From positions 1-64,000 of the forward strand of contig JARRRD010000003.1 in assembly GCA_037381085.1 (NCBI GenBank): a stretch of 64,000 nucleotides of DNA. Reading direction: 5' to 3'. Within the stretch, counting starts at the first letter, position 1, and every line of letters starts with the position of its first letter. Shown one piece after another: positions 25,556 to 33,729 of the stretch. Below the pieces are notes generated by a model. That model saw only the letters and a program-made list of their open reading frames with translations, was not told where the DNA came from and ran no database searches. Made by a program: the position numbers and the translations under genes. Source of the DNA: JARRRD01 sp037381085. GTDB lineage: Bacteria; Nitrospirota; Thermodesulfovibrionia; Thermodesulfovibrionales; UBA6898.

Positions 25556-26525
25556 ATTTCTCGTATGCCTTCACTATTTCCTGCACAAGTTTGTGTCTTA
25601 CCACGTCTTTTTCAGAGAAATGCACGAAACGGATACCCTCGATCCCGGCGAGTATCCTGGTGACCTCGATGAGACCGGATGTCTTTCCCGGCGGCAAATC
25701 TATCTGGGTAATATCGCCCGTAATGACCGTCTTGGAATGGAACCCCAGTCTCGTGAGATACATCTTCATCTGCTCGGCCGTCGTATTCTGTGCCTCGTCC
25801 AGAATAATGAACGAATCATTGAGGGTCCTGCCCCGCATGAAGGCAAGGGGAGCAATCTCGATGACACCCCGCTCCATAAGTTTTGAGGCCCTTTCGGCGT
25901 CCATCATATCGAAAAGTGCGTCATACAGAGGCCTGAGGTAAGGGTTCACTTTTTCGAACATGTCTCCCGGCAGGAAACCGAGTTTTTCGCCGGCCTCGAT
26001 GGCTGGCCTCGCCAGGACGATCCTGCTCACCTGTTTCCTCAGGAAAGAGTTTATCGCCATGGCCATTGCAAGATAGGTCTTGCCCGTTCCGGCGGGGCCT
26101 ATCCCGATGACGATGTCGTAATCCCTTATAGCGTCAATGTATTTCTTCTGGGTTTCTGTCTTGGGAATAATGAACCGCCGCTTGGATGAGACCGGGATGT
26201 TGTTCAGAAAGAGTTCTTTGAGGGACAGCCGGCCTCCTTCGGCCACAGACTTGATCGCGTATCGGATGTCTTCCGGATTCAGGTTGGACACTTCCGAACT
26301 GATGTAACGCAGGTCTCTGATGAGCTTCTCGGCGGTCTTGACATTTGCGCCTTCACCCTTCAGAAAGATCTTGTTTCCCCTTGAACTGGCCTTCACATCG
26401 AGGTTTTCCTCTATGAACATGAGGCTTTTCTCCAGGCTCCTGAAAAGGGAAGGATATTCACTTTCGTCAAACTCTATTTCAACAGTGTCAGTTTCGTTCT
26501 TCTTATTCGCCTTTGAATGTAACAA
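25530..26525 (-). CDS. PhoH family ATPase
   Basis: The 331-residue protein has an N-terminal KH-like region and a P-loop ATPase domain with Walker A GIGPAGTGKTYLAMAMAI near 145, LARPAIEAGEKLGFLPGD and Walker B FIILDEAQNTT near 245. The TRLGFHSKTVITGDITQIDLP motif follows. PhoH proteins are predicted RNA-related ATPases commonly encoded with YbeY. It overlaps the SPOR gene upstream by 23 bases and the HD gene downstream by 26, so the three are co-translated. Confidence 0.95.
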   Translation of the reverse strand: MLHSKANKKNETDTVEIEFDESEYPSLFRSLEKSLMFIEENLDVKASSRGNKIFLKGEGANVKTAEKLIRDLRYISSEVSNLNPEDIRYAIKSVAEGGRLSLKELFLNNIPVSSKRRFIIPKTETQKKYIDAIRDYDIVIGIGPAGTGKTYLAMAMAINSFLRKQVSRIVLARPAIEAGEKLGFLPGDMFEKVNPYLRPLYDALFDMMDAERASKLMERGVIEIAPLAFMRGRTLNDSFIILDEAQNTTAEQMKMYLTRLGFHSKTVITGDITQIDLPPGKTSGLIEVTRILAGIEGIRFVHFSEKDVVRHKLVQEIVKAYEKYEKRTAEG

Positions 26526-27156
26526 ATGTATTCAACTCCTCGGTCTTCCTTAGTTTAAGCGAGAGCAGCTCCGCATTCCTTCTGTTCCTGAACTCGCCTA
26601 TCCTGACCTTGTAAATGTTTTCGCCCCTCTTGTTCTTTGCCGCAACGATATATGCCCTGTAGCCTTTTTTGCCATACCTTGCTCGCAGATTTTCCGCATC
26701 CTTCTCATTGCTCAAAGCACCTATCTGTACCGTATAAGATATTGTACCCTTTTGCAACTTTCCTTTGGAATAGAACCGTTTGACGGCCCGGGCGGCCTTT
26801 TCGGCATGCTCACTGGCGTGATACTCAGCCGCCGGGGAAGCGGAAGCCGGTTTTTCCGCGTGTGAGGGGGACGTTCCAACCTTGCCTTCTCTTCCCGTTT
26901 CCACGGCAGGCGCGGGATAATCCGCGCCGCCCGGCGCTTTCGCCCGGGCCTGAACGTCGTGCGACCCTGACGCTTTCTGAGGGGCCGTCCCTTCGGCTAT
27001 GGGGACGGGAGGTCCCGATCGGGCATTCCCGGTGCTTTTACCGACGAAATATCCCAAGGTAAAACTGATGGAAGAAAAAATTACTACGATTACGATGAGG
27101 AATTCCTTGCCTGGTATATGAAGTGAAGGCCGGTTCCTGTAATCACCGCCACTCAT
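26503..27156 (-). CDS. SPOR domain membrane protein
   Basis: The 217-residue protein has one membrane helix (about 18-40, FLIVIVVIFSSISFTLGYFVG), a Pro/Ala-rich linker and a C-terminal SPOR domain (ISYTVQIGALSNEKDAENL and NIYKVRIGEFRNRRNAELL). SPOR domains bind denuded peptidoglycan glycan strands at the division septum. It overlaps queA by four bases (ATGA). Confidence 0.9.
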   Translation of the reverse strand: MSGGDYRNRPSLHIPGKEFLIVIVVIFSSISFTLGYFVGKSTGNARSGPPVPIAEGTAPQKASGSHDVQARAKAPGGADYPAPAVETGREGKVGTSPSHAEKPASASPAAEYHASEHAEKAARAVKRFYSKGKLQKGTISYTVQIGALSNEKDAENLRARYGKKGYRAYIVAAKNKRGENIYKVRIGEFRNRRNAELLSLKLRKTEELNTFVTFKGE

Positions 27157-28160
27157 AAGACAAGCATAGCATCCCCGTAGGAGAAAAATCTATATCCCAT
27201 GGAGACCGCGGTGGAGTAAGCGGCGAGCAATTTTTCCCGGCCGGCGAAGACGGCGGCGAGCATCAGGGGAGTCGACCGAGGGAGGTGGAAGTTCGTAATC
27301 AGGGCGTCGACAACAGCGGGCCGGTATCCCTCGTGGATAAAGATATCGGTGCTGCCGGAGATGGTGCCGTTTGAAGAGACAATTTCGGCCCGTCCGCTCA
27401 TATATCCTTCGAGGGCGCGCGTAGTCGTCGTACCCACGGCCACGACCCTGTTGCCCCGTTCTCTCACCCTCTTTATATCCGGGATGAGTTCCGGCGTCAT
27501 TTCGAAAAATTCCCGGTCCATCTTATGGTCCTTCAGTTCCGCCGTCCTGACCGGCCGGAAAGTACCGGTCCCCACGTGCAGGGTAACGGACCTTATCGCC
27601 ACCGACGCCGATTCGAGCGCCTCCATGAGAGACCGGGTGAAGTGCAGCCCGGCCGTCGGGGCCGCAATGGAGCCTTCAACTTCGGCATATACTGTCTGAT
27701 ACCGCTCCCTGTCATCTTCATCGGGCTGACGTTTGATGTAAGGTGGAAGGGGCATCCGGCCCTCCCTCCTGATAATCTCCCTCAGGGCGGCATGATGACT
27801 GAAGAGGGCCGTCCTCCCCTCGTTCACATGGACCTCCAGGTTTTCAGAGATCTTCAGGGGACCGGTATACCTTTCCCTGCAAAGGATGTTCCAGAGGCCC
27901 GGCGAACGTTCGCTTACGAGCAGTACTTCAAGCCGGCCGCCCGTCGGCTTTCTGCCGTCCAGACGGGCGGGAAAGACCTTCGAATTGTTAACTACAAGCA
28001 TGTCACCCGGATTCAGTAATGAGGGAAGTTCCGAGAAAGTCCGGTGTTCCATTCCGCCCTTGCGATGCAGGACCAGGAGCCGCGAACTGTCCCTTTTTTC
28101 GAGCGGCCTGGCGGCAATCAGGTCTGCAGGCAGATGGAAATCGTAGTCAGTTGTCTTCAT
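27153..28160 (-). CDS. queA: tRNA preQ1(34) S-adenosylmethionine ribosyltransferase-isomerase
   Basis: The 335-residue enzyme adds a ribosyl-derived ring from S-adenosylmethionine to preQ1 in tRNA, giving epoxyqueuosine. Motifs are YDFHLPADLIAARPLEKRD at the start, APTAGLHFT near 195, HVGTGTFRPV near 225, and NFHLPRSTPLMLAAVF near 295. The ATG at 28160 begins the family's typical N-terminus; 42 codons of open frame upstream are just the end of the SpoIID gene on another frame. The queuosine enzyme that acts next (QueH type) is encoded 1.4 kb away on the same strand. Confidence 0.96.
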   Translation of the reverse strand: MKTTDYDFHLPADLIAARPLEKRDSSRLLVLHRKGGMEHRTFSELPSLLNPGDMLVVNNSKVFPARLDGRKPTGGRLEVLLVSERSPGLWNILCRERYTGPLKISENLEVHVNEGRTALFSHHAALREIIRREGRMPLPPYIKRQPDEDDRERYQTVYAEVEGSIAAPTAGLHFTRSLMEALESASVAIRSVTLHVGTGTFRPVRTAELKDHKMDREFFEMTPELIPDIKRVRERGNRVVAVGTTTTRALEGYMSGRAEIVSSNGTISGSTDIFIHEGYRPAVVDALITNFHLPRSTPLMLAAVFAGREKLLAAYSTAVSMGYRFFSYGDAMLVL

Positions 28161-29142
28161 GGAACTGAATGGTCGTCCCGGGATAGTAAAAGGAGAGGAT
28201 TTCCCTGTAGTTCTTGCCTTGCCGGGCCATCTGGAGGGCGCCCCACTGGCAGAGTCCGACGCCGTGGCCGTATCCCTTTCCTTCAAAGACGATGACGTGG
28301 CCCTTCCTGGTAAAGGTAAACTTCGTGCTCGGCAGCCTTTTCCATCCCAGCATCTTCCTGAGATCGGTTGCCTTGACCGTCAGCACACCTTTACCGTGGA
28401 ACACCTTCAGCGCCCGTACCCTGCCGGTTACCGTATGAGACTCTATGGTTATTCTCTTGATTCCTGCGACGCCCAATGCCTTCGCGATCTCTTCCAGCGG
28501 TATTTCCCTCTCCCATACACAGTATGGGGAAAGTGCGCACTTCGACTTGACCGGCTTGAGGTAGGGATAGCTCTTTCCGAAGACCTCCCTCGGGTCTTCC
28601 GTTTCCCCCCCGCATGTTGAATGATAGAAGGCCTCGATAAGCTTTCCGTCATATGTGAGGACTTCTCCCCTGGTCTGTTCCACGGCTCTCGATATCAATG
28701 CCTCATTGGTGCCCCCTTTGGTTTCCCCCCTGTAGACCTGGTCGAGTACGGTCGAGGTCAGGTCGTAGTTGGGGTTGCTGTTTGCGGATTTCTGACGCAG
28801 GGCGTAGGTCCTCGCAATTACAGCCTGGGCCTTTAAGGCCTCAAATGCCCAGTTCGGTCCCACTTCAGCGCTTACCACGTTCTTTACGTATTCTTCAAGA
28901 GGTACCTCGTTGATAAGGTACATCCCCTCGTTGTCTCTGCACACAAGAATCTTCCCCCGGTAGCGGGTACCGTCCACCAGGAGGTCGCCTCTCATTCTAC
29001 CCATTACCTGCAATGTATCTTCCTTGCCCGGTATGTTCCGGAAGATGTTATCGAGTATCAGCACCTTTACCGTGCCGCTCTCCGCCCGTGGTACGGCCAA
29101 TACAAGTATAAGGGCAAGAACGAACAAGAACCGCTTGATCAT
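28147..29142 (-). CDS. SpoIID/LytB domain protein, exported
   Basis: The 331-residue protein has a signal peptide (MIKRFLFVLALILVLAVPRAES) and a SpoIID domain with PLEEYVKNVVSAEVGPNWAFEALKAQAVIARTYAL and FYHSTCGGETE. The C-terminal GKGYGHGVGLCQWGALQMA completes it. SpoIID-type proteins are lytic transglycosylases that cut denuded peptidoglycan glycan chains. In non-sporulating Gram-negatives the family acts in envelope remodelling; the SPOR protein two genes away fits that theme. It overlaps queA by 14 bases. Confidence 0.9.
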   Translation of the reverse strand: MIKRFLFVLALILVLAVPRAESGTVKVLILDNIFRNIPGKEDTLQVMGRMRGDLLVDGTRYRGKILVCRDNEGMYLINEVPLEEYVKNVVSAEVGPNWAFEALKAQAVIARTYALRQKSANSNPNYDLTSTVLDQVYRGETKGGTNEALISRAVEQTRGEVLTYDGKLIEAFYHSTCGGETEDPREVFGKSYPYLKPVKSKCALSPYCVWEREIPLEEIAKALGVAGIKRITIESHTVTGRVRALKVFHGKGVLTVKATDLRKMLGWKRLPSTKFTFTRKGHVIVFEGKGYGHGVGLCQWGALQMARQGKNYREILSFYYPGTTIQFHEDN

Positions 29143-29143
29143 A

Positions 29144-29371
29144 TCATTTCCTTCCGAAGAGCCAGAACAGGAGTGTCAGAACGATGCTGATCAGTATGCT
29201 CGTGGCGACGGGGAAATAAAACGTGAAATTCTTTCTCCGCACGATTATGTCTCCCGGGAGCCTTCCCAGCCACGGTATCTTGTCCGCCAGCATGAAGAGC
29301 AATCCGACTGCGGCCACGACAGCGCCGAGCACAATGAGCAGTTTTCCTATATAGTGTGTCGATTCAGGCAT
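29144..29371 (-). CDS. DUF2905 family small membrane protein
   Basis: The 75-residue protein has two membrane helices joined by a loop with DKIPWLGRLPGDIIVRRKN and FYFPVATSILIS, the DUF2905 signature. The function is unknown. The start is placed at ATG 29371; another ATG at 29395 would add eight residues. It abuts the SpoIID gene with a one-base gap. Confidence 0.85.
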   Translation of the reverse strand: MPESTHYIGKLLIVLGAVVAAVGLLFMLADKIPWLGRLPGDIIVRRKNFTFYFPVATSILISIVLTLLFWLFGRK

Positions 29372-29555
29372 ACGTTTTATTATACGGATCGGCATTGGTC
29401 TTCTGCCATTCCACCAATTTCGAAGACCTTCGGGAGCCTACGATCCCGGAGCGAGCTTTCGCACAGAGTCGCTTCGACCTTCTTTCCCGGAAATATTTTC
29501 CATGCGAGCTTTTGCCGAGAGTTGCTACGAACGGAATGGCAGACTGTTATCGGAC

Positions 29556-30116
29556 TTATGCAGAACCGGGATTCTTTTGCTTCCTGCCCTTCTTCAGATA
29601 TCTCTCCATTTCCGAATACACACAGCCGCAGTATTTCTGCCGGTAGAGACCGAATTCCCGGGCGAGGTCTCTCGAAACGGCCCATCCCTTTCTGAGGTCT
29701 TCCCAGTAAAATTCTATTCCGTACTTCCTTCCGATCTCGCTGCCCAGCGCTACTATCATATCAAATTTCTGGTAGGGACTTGCAAAGAGGGAAGTGGTGA
29801 AACCGCCAAGGTTCATCTTTTTCGCCGTCTCGGCGGTCTTCTCAAGCCGGAGGGAATAGCAGAGGGCGCACCTGCCGTCACCCTGTCCTGCAACTGACTT
29901 CAGAAAATGATCGAGTGCATAGTCGTCAAGATATTCTATATCGAGACCCCACAGAGCCTGGAGCTTCTTCAGGGAATCGAGCCTGCTGGAATATTCGGTA
30001 TAAGGGTGTATGTTTGGATTATACCAGAACCCCCTTATGTCTATTCCCTTAAGCAGGAAGCTTTCCAGTGGGTATATGCAGCAGTTGGAACAGCAGATGT
30101 GCATGAGGAGTTTCAT
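29556..30116 (-). CDS. queH: Epoxyqueuosine reductase QueH
   Basis: The 186-residue protein belongs to the DUF208/QueH family: HICCSNCCIYP near residue 7 with adjacent cysteine pairs, FWYNPNIHPYTEY, GRCALCYSLRLEKTA near 95 and RQKYCGCVYSE near 165. The cysteines hold an Fe-S cluster and a second metal, and the enzyme reduces epoxyqueuosine to queuosine in tRNA. It replaces the B12-dependent QueG. With queA nearby, the last two steps of queuosine synthesis are encoded here. The gene ends 184 bases before the DUF2905 gene. Confidence 0.95.
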   Translation of the reverse strand: MKLLMHICCSNCCIYPLESFLLKGIDIRGFWYNPNIHPYTEYSSRLDSLKKLQALWGLDIEYLDDYALDHFLKSVAGQGDGRCALCYSLRLEKTAETAKKMNLGGFTTSLFASPYQKFDMIVALGSEIGRKYGIEFYWEDLRKGWAVSRDLAREFGLYRQKYCGCVYSEMERYLKKGRKQKNPGSA

Positions 30117-30142
30117 TGGAGGAGCAGTCCGTAAGCCATTGT

Positions 30143-31162
30143 TCAGAAAAGACTCTGAGGTACGACCTTTCCCAGATGGCCGTAAGCATTTTTTGTAACC
30201 AGTCTCCCCCGTGGGGTCCTTTCCAGAAGGCCTTCCTGCATAAGGTAAGGCTCATAGACGTCTTCTATGGTCTCTTTGTCTTCCCTCAGACATGCCGCGA
30301 TAGTCTCGATTCCCACGGGTCCGCCGCCGAATTTCTCTATTATCGTGACAAGCAGATTCCTGTCCATCTCGTCCAGGCCCCTGTGATCGACATTGAGGGC
30401 TCCGAGGGATTTTTTTGCTATTTCGAGATCGATGGTGCCGTCTCCGAGCACCTGGGCAAAGTCCCTGATCCTCTTCAGCAGTCTGTTCGCTATCCGGGGC
30501 GTGCCGCGGGAGCGCCCGGCAATCTCGCCGGCGGCCTCTTCCGAAATCGTGACGTTCATGATTGCGGCAGACCTGATGACGATCTGCAGCAGTTCCGGGG
30601 GGGTGTAGAACCTCAGCCTGTCGATTATGCCGAACCTGTCCCTGAGGGGCGAGGTCAGAAGACCGGTCCTCGTGGTGGCGCCGATGAGCGTAAAGCGCGG
30701 CAGGTTAAGTTTCAGCGTCCGCGCGTTGGGGCCCTGGCCTATTATGATATCGAGCTGGAAATCCTCCATGGCGGGATAGAGGACTTCTTCGACCACGCGG
30801 GGCAGCCTGTGTATCTCGTCGATGAACAGGATGTCCATGTCCGACAGGTTTGTAAGTATGGCAGCAAGGTCTCCCGGCCTTTCGAGCACCGGTCCCGAAG
30901 TGGTCCTTATATTGACTTTCAGCTCGTTTGAAATGATATGGGCCAGGGTGGTCTTGCCGAGCCCGGGGGGACCGCAAAAAAGTGCATGGTCGAGTGCCTC
31001 CTTTCTCTGCTGGGCCGCCCGTATGAATATCCTGAGGTTGTCCCGGATGTTGTCCTGACCTATAAAGGTGTCCAGGGTTGAGGGTCTCAGGTTGAGATCG
31101 AATGCCTGGTCGTCGTCAGGCCCGGAGGGGCTGACAAGTCTGTCCTCTTCTTTCATTCGCAC
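30143..31162 (-). CDS. ruvB: Holliday junction branch migration ATPase RuvB
   Basis: The 339-residue protein has the RuvB start (NLRPSTLDTFIGQDNIRDNL), Walker A GPPGLGKTTLAHI near 67, Walker B IDEIHRLP near 115 and GATTRTGLLTSPLRDRFG near 165. The C-terminal winged helix ends with ERTPRGRLVTKNAY. It drives branch migration with RuvA. The three ruv genes lie in order ruvC-ruvA-ruvB on this strand. Confidence 0.98.
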   Translation of the reverse strand: MRMKEEDRLVSPSGPDDDQAFDLNLRPSTLDTFIGQDNIRDNLRIFIRAAQQRKEALDHALFCGPPGLGKTTLAHIISNELKVNIRTTSGPVLERPGDLAAILTNLSDMDILFIDEIHRLPRVVEEVLYPAMEDFQLDIIIGQGPNARTLKLNLPRFTLIGATTRTGLLTSPLRDRFGIIDRLRFYTPPELLQIVIRSAAIMNVTISEEAAGEIAGRSRGTPRIANRLLKRIRDFAQVLGDGTIDLEIAKKSLGALNVDHRGLDEMDRNLLVTIIEKFGGGPVGIETIAACLREDKETIEDVYEPYLMQEGLLERTPRGRLVTKNAYGHLGKVVPQSLF

Positions 31163-31169
31163 CCTCCCT

Positions 31170-31742
31170 TCACGATACTCCCTGGAGCAGCTTCAGGGTC
31201 TCCCTGAGAAGGTTTTCGATATCGCCGAAGCCCTGTTTGTAAGCCTTCTCCAGTACCTCCTGCGCAACCGTCTTCTTGTAGCCCAGATTGACAAGTGCGG
31301 AGAGCGTGTCTTCAAATATCCTGTCTCTGGTGCCCGAAGGTGAAGGGAGCTTTTCCCTGAGTTCGAGGATCAGACGGTGTGCCGTTTTCTTCCCGAGGCC
31401 CGGTATCCTGCAAAGGAGCGCAACATCCTCCTTCTCGATGGCATTGAGGAAATCGTCGTGGGATATCCCGGAGAGGACATTGAGCGCCATCTTCGGGCCG
31501 ATGCCTGAAATGCCCAGGAGGGCAAGAAAAACCTTTTTCTCATCCTCGGAAAGAAAGCCGAAAAGCTGCAGGGAATCTTCACGGACGTGGGTATGTATGT
31601 GAAGGAACACCTCCTTCCCCTCGCCCGGGAGGTCCGGAATAACGTGCAGGGGCACATGGACCATGTAACCGACACCGTTGACGTCCACGATTATGCCGTC
31701 CGGTCTGCCCGCGACTAATTTTCCTCTCAGTGAGCCTATCAC
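31170..31742 (-). CDS. ruvA: Holliday junction DNA helicase subunit RuvA
   Basis: The 190-residue protein begins MIGSLRGKLVAGRPDGIIVD and has the two helix-hairpin-helix motifs (LLGISGIGPKMALNVLSG and LCRIPGLGKKTAHRLILEL). A C-terminal UBA-like domain III (ALVNLGYKKTVAQEVLEKA) binds RuvB. It recognises four-way junctions as a tetramer. It precedes ruvB by seven bases. Confidence 0.98.
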   Translation of the reverse strand: MIGSLRGKLVAGRPDGIIVDVNGVGYMVHVPLHVIPDLPGEGKEVFLHIHTHVREDSLQLFGFLSEDEKKVFLALLGISGIGPKMALNVLSGISHDDFLNAIEKEDVALLCRIPGLGKKTAHRLILELREKLPSPSGTRDRIFEDTLSALVNLGYKKTVAQEVLEKAYKQGFGDIENLLRETLKLLQGVS

Positions 31743-31782
31743 CTGGTATTGCCCGATTTCCTTGCGGCGTGCGGAACGGCTG

Positions 31783-32334
31783 TCATCTGCGGCGATGACA
31801 AGAAGACCCGGCGGCCGCTCCGGCGGTTGCTTCCCTGAATTTTAGCGCATTCATGTAACACAGAGCAAGCGCAAGGGCGTCCGCACTGTCGGGAGAAAGC
31901 GGCCCCCTGATGTTAAGGATAACCTTCACCATCTCCTGTACCTGACTCTTCTCCGCCCTTCCGTAACCCACAACGGCCTTTTTTACCTCCAGGGCGCTGA
32001 ACTCGTGAAGGGCGACATTGTGACGGGCCGCCGCGAGAAGGGCGATCCCCCGGGCGTGGCCCAGGTGCAGGGCGGACTTGGCACCCTTGGCAAAGAAAAT
32101 TTTTTCGACCACGATGTTGTCCGGCCTGTATTCGGCGATAACTTCCAATAGGGACTCGTATATTGTTTTAAGCCGGTAATGGAGAGGCTTGGAGGCAGGG
32201 GGCGAAATTGTTCCCGACGCCACGTAGACGGCATCTTTTCCGGCGGAAGCAATCAGTCCGTAGCCGCAGAGGATCGTGCCCGGATCTATTCCGAGTATTC
32301 TGGTGGTGTCTCTACTTTTTTCGGGGGGCCTCAA
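31783..32334 (-). CDS. ruvC: Holliday junction resolvase RuvC
   Basis: The 183-residue nuclease has the four acidic catalytic residues: LGIDPGT, VVEKIFF, and two in PDSADALALALC. HLGHARGIALLAAA is also conserved. It cuts Holliday junctions symmetrically. The start is TTG at 32334, the only plausible initiator before the catalytic aspartate, and overlaps the gmhA stop by 23 bases. Confidence 0.96.
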   Translation of the reverse strand: MRPPEKSRDTTRILGIDPGTILCGYGLIASAGKDAVYVASGTISPPASKPLHYRLKTIYESLLEVIAEYRPDNIVVEKIFFAKGAKSALHLGHARGIALLAAARHNVALHEFSALEVKKAVVGYGRAEKSQVQEMVKVILNIRGPLSPDSADALALALCYMNALKFREATAGAAAGSSCHRRR

Positions 32335-32896
32335 ACAGTATTTCCTCGACCATCAGGCAGAGGACATGCCCCAGGGTTATATGGGTCTCCTGTATCCTCG
32401 GGGTATTATCCGAAGGCACTATAAAGGCGTATGTGGACTTGGCGGCCAGCTTCTCGCCTTTGGCGCCGGTAAATAAAATGGTCTTCAGCTTCTTTCTTCT
32501 AGCGGCATCAAGCGCCTTTACCACATTCGCGGAGTTTCCGCTCGTCGTTATGGCGACAATAACGTCGCCGTCCAGCGCCAGAGATTTGAGCTGACGGGCA
32601 AAGATTTCGGAATAATCATAATCATTGGCTATTGAGGTGATAACGGCTATGTCCGTGTTGAGTGCTATCGCAGGAAGTCCCGGACGCTCGCGCTTGAACC
32701 TGTTTACAAATTCGCCTGCAATGTGCGATGCGTCGGAAGCGCTTCCGCCGTTACCAAACAGTATGAGTTTGCTTCCGTCATTGAACGCACGGGCGATGGC
32801 CTTTGAGGCATCCCATACCATTTCCAGGTGGCCCTTAATAAAGTTTTCCTTGACGGCTATGCTTTCCCTGAATTCATTGAGGATCTTTTCCTTCAT
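32312..32896 (-). CDS. gmhA: D-sedoheptulose 7-phosphate isomerase (SIS domain)
   Basis: The 194-residue protein has the SIS-domain motifs ILFGNGGSASDASHIAGEFVNRF near residue 45 and IAITTSGNSANVVKAL near 115, and ETHITLGHVLCLMVEEILF at the end with the metal-binding Glu-His set. It makes D-glycero-D-manno-heptose 7-phosphate for lipopolysaccharide inner core. This supports a heptose-containing outer membrane. No other heptose gene is in the window; it leads the ruv operon. Confidence 0.93.
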   Translation of the reverse strand: MKEKILNEFRESIAVKENFIKGHLEMVWDASKAIARAFNDGSKLILFGNGGSASDASHIAGEFVNRFKRERPGLPAIALNTDIAVITSIANDYDYSEIFARQLKSLALDGDVIVAITTSGNSANVVKALDAARRKKLKTILFTGAKGEKLAAKSTYAFIVPSDNTPRIQETHITLGHVLCLMVEEILFEAPRKK

Positions 32897-33003
32897 GTCT
32901 GACGCCAGCCCCTCCCCGGAATAGGTTTGTCATTTATGAAGTAGAGTAAAACAACGCCTCTCAACGTGTCAACAGGCAGGCCAGAAGTGCCATGCCTGAC
33001 ATC

Positions 33004-33216
33004 TTAACTTAATAGTTGCAAGAGATTTCCGGCAAGCCCCGGAGGGGCAGCGAAAAATGTCTTGAAGCGACACCGTACAGCCCTGGAGAGGGGCCTGCCT
33101 GCCTTTTTCAGGAAGTCACTAAACGTCGGGTCCTCATTCATGTGGAAGATGAATAGAATCATGTCGTCATTACAAGACTTTTTCGGTGTCTCTTCCGCGC
33201 TGTCTTGCAACATCAC
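33004..33216 (-). pseudogene. Short ORF carrying the 96-base dispersed repeat (copy B at 33115-33210)
   Basis: This 70-codon frame reads DSAEETPKKSCNDDMILFIF at its start and is homologous in frame to a non-initiated stretch at 7454-7549. It lies directly after the truncated response regulator. A weak site precedes it. I recognise no family. It could be a decayed mobile or regulatory element rather than a gene. Confidence 0.35.
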
Positions 33217-33239
33217 AGTTTACAACACAATGTCCGACA

Positions 33240-33689
33240 CTATTCCACGAGTTTGTTCTGTATTGCGTAATGGGTGAGGGCTGCGTTGCTTTTCAGTCCC
33301 ATCTTATCGAGAATGCGGGAACGGTAAGTGCTTACGGTCTTCACGCTGAGCGCCAGTTCGTCGGCGATCTCCTTGATCATCTTCCCCGACGCTATCATGC
33401 AGAGCACCTGGTACTCGCGGTCGGAGAGGTTTTCATGAGGGGGTTTCTGTTCATCGCCGCCTTCAAGGTTCAGTGCCAGTTTCTCCGCCAGCGTAGGACT
33501 GATATATTTCCGGCCCTGAGATACTTTTCGGAGGGCCTGAATCAGTTCATCGGGTGCGCTCTCTTTAGTCATGTACCCGGCGGCGCCCGCCCGGAGCGCC
33601 CGCATGGCGTACTGTTCTTCGGCATACATGCTCAGGATCAGCACCGAAACCCCCGGTTTGTCGATCTTCAGCTGTTTGAGGATGTCCAC
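33240..33689 (-). pseudogene. NarL/FixJ-type response regulator lacking the front half of its receiver
   Basis: The 149-residue frame begins at DILKQLKIDKPGVSVLILSM, which corresponds to the middle of a receiver domain. The later receiver features are present (lysine in GYMTKESAPDE), as is a complete LuxR-type helix-turn-helix (LSDREYQVLCMIASGK, VKTVSTYRSRILDKMGLKS). The first 55-60 residues, including the acidic pocket and the phospho-acceptor aspartate, are missing. An in-frame TAA lies directly upstream of the GTG, and the kinase stop is only 40 bases away, so there is no room for them. It is a 5'-deleted partner of the kinase, or a receiver-less DNA-binding protein. Confidence 0.75.
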
Positions 33690-33729
33690 TTACAATGCCC
33701 TGCCCGAAAATGTCATCCGGGTCTTCACG

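Noticed and set aside
24479..25663. 394-codon open frame antisense to the PgpH-like gene
   Set aside because: The sense strand encodes clear HD and membrane motifs; the antisense product is low complexity and highly charged.
29380..29685. 101-codon minus-strand frame between the DUF2905 gene and queH
   Set aside because: It overlaps the 3' part of queH in another frame, has a low-complexity basic composition and no ribosome binding site.
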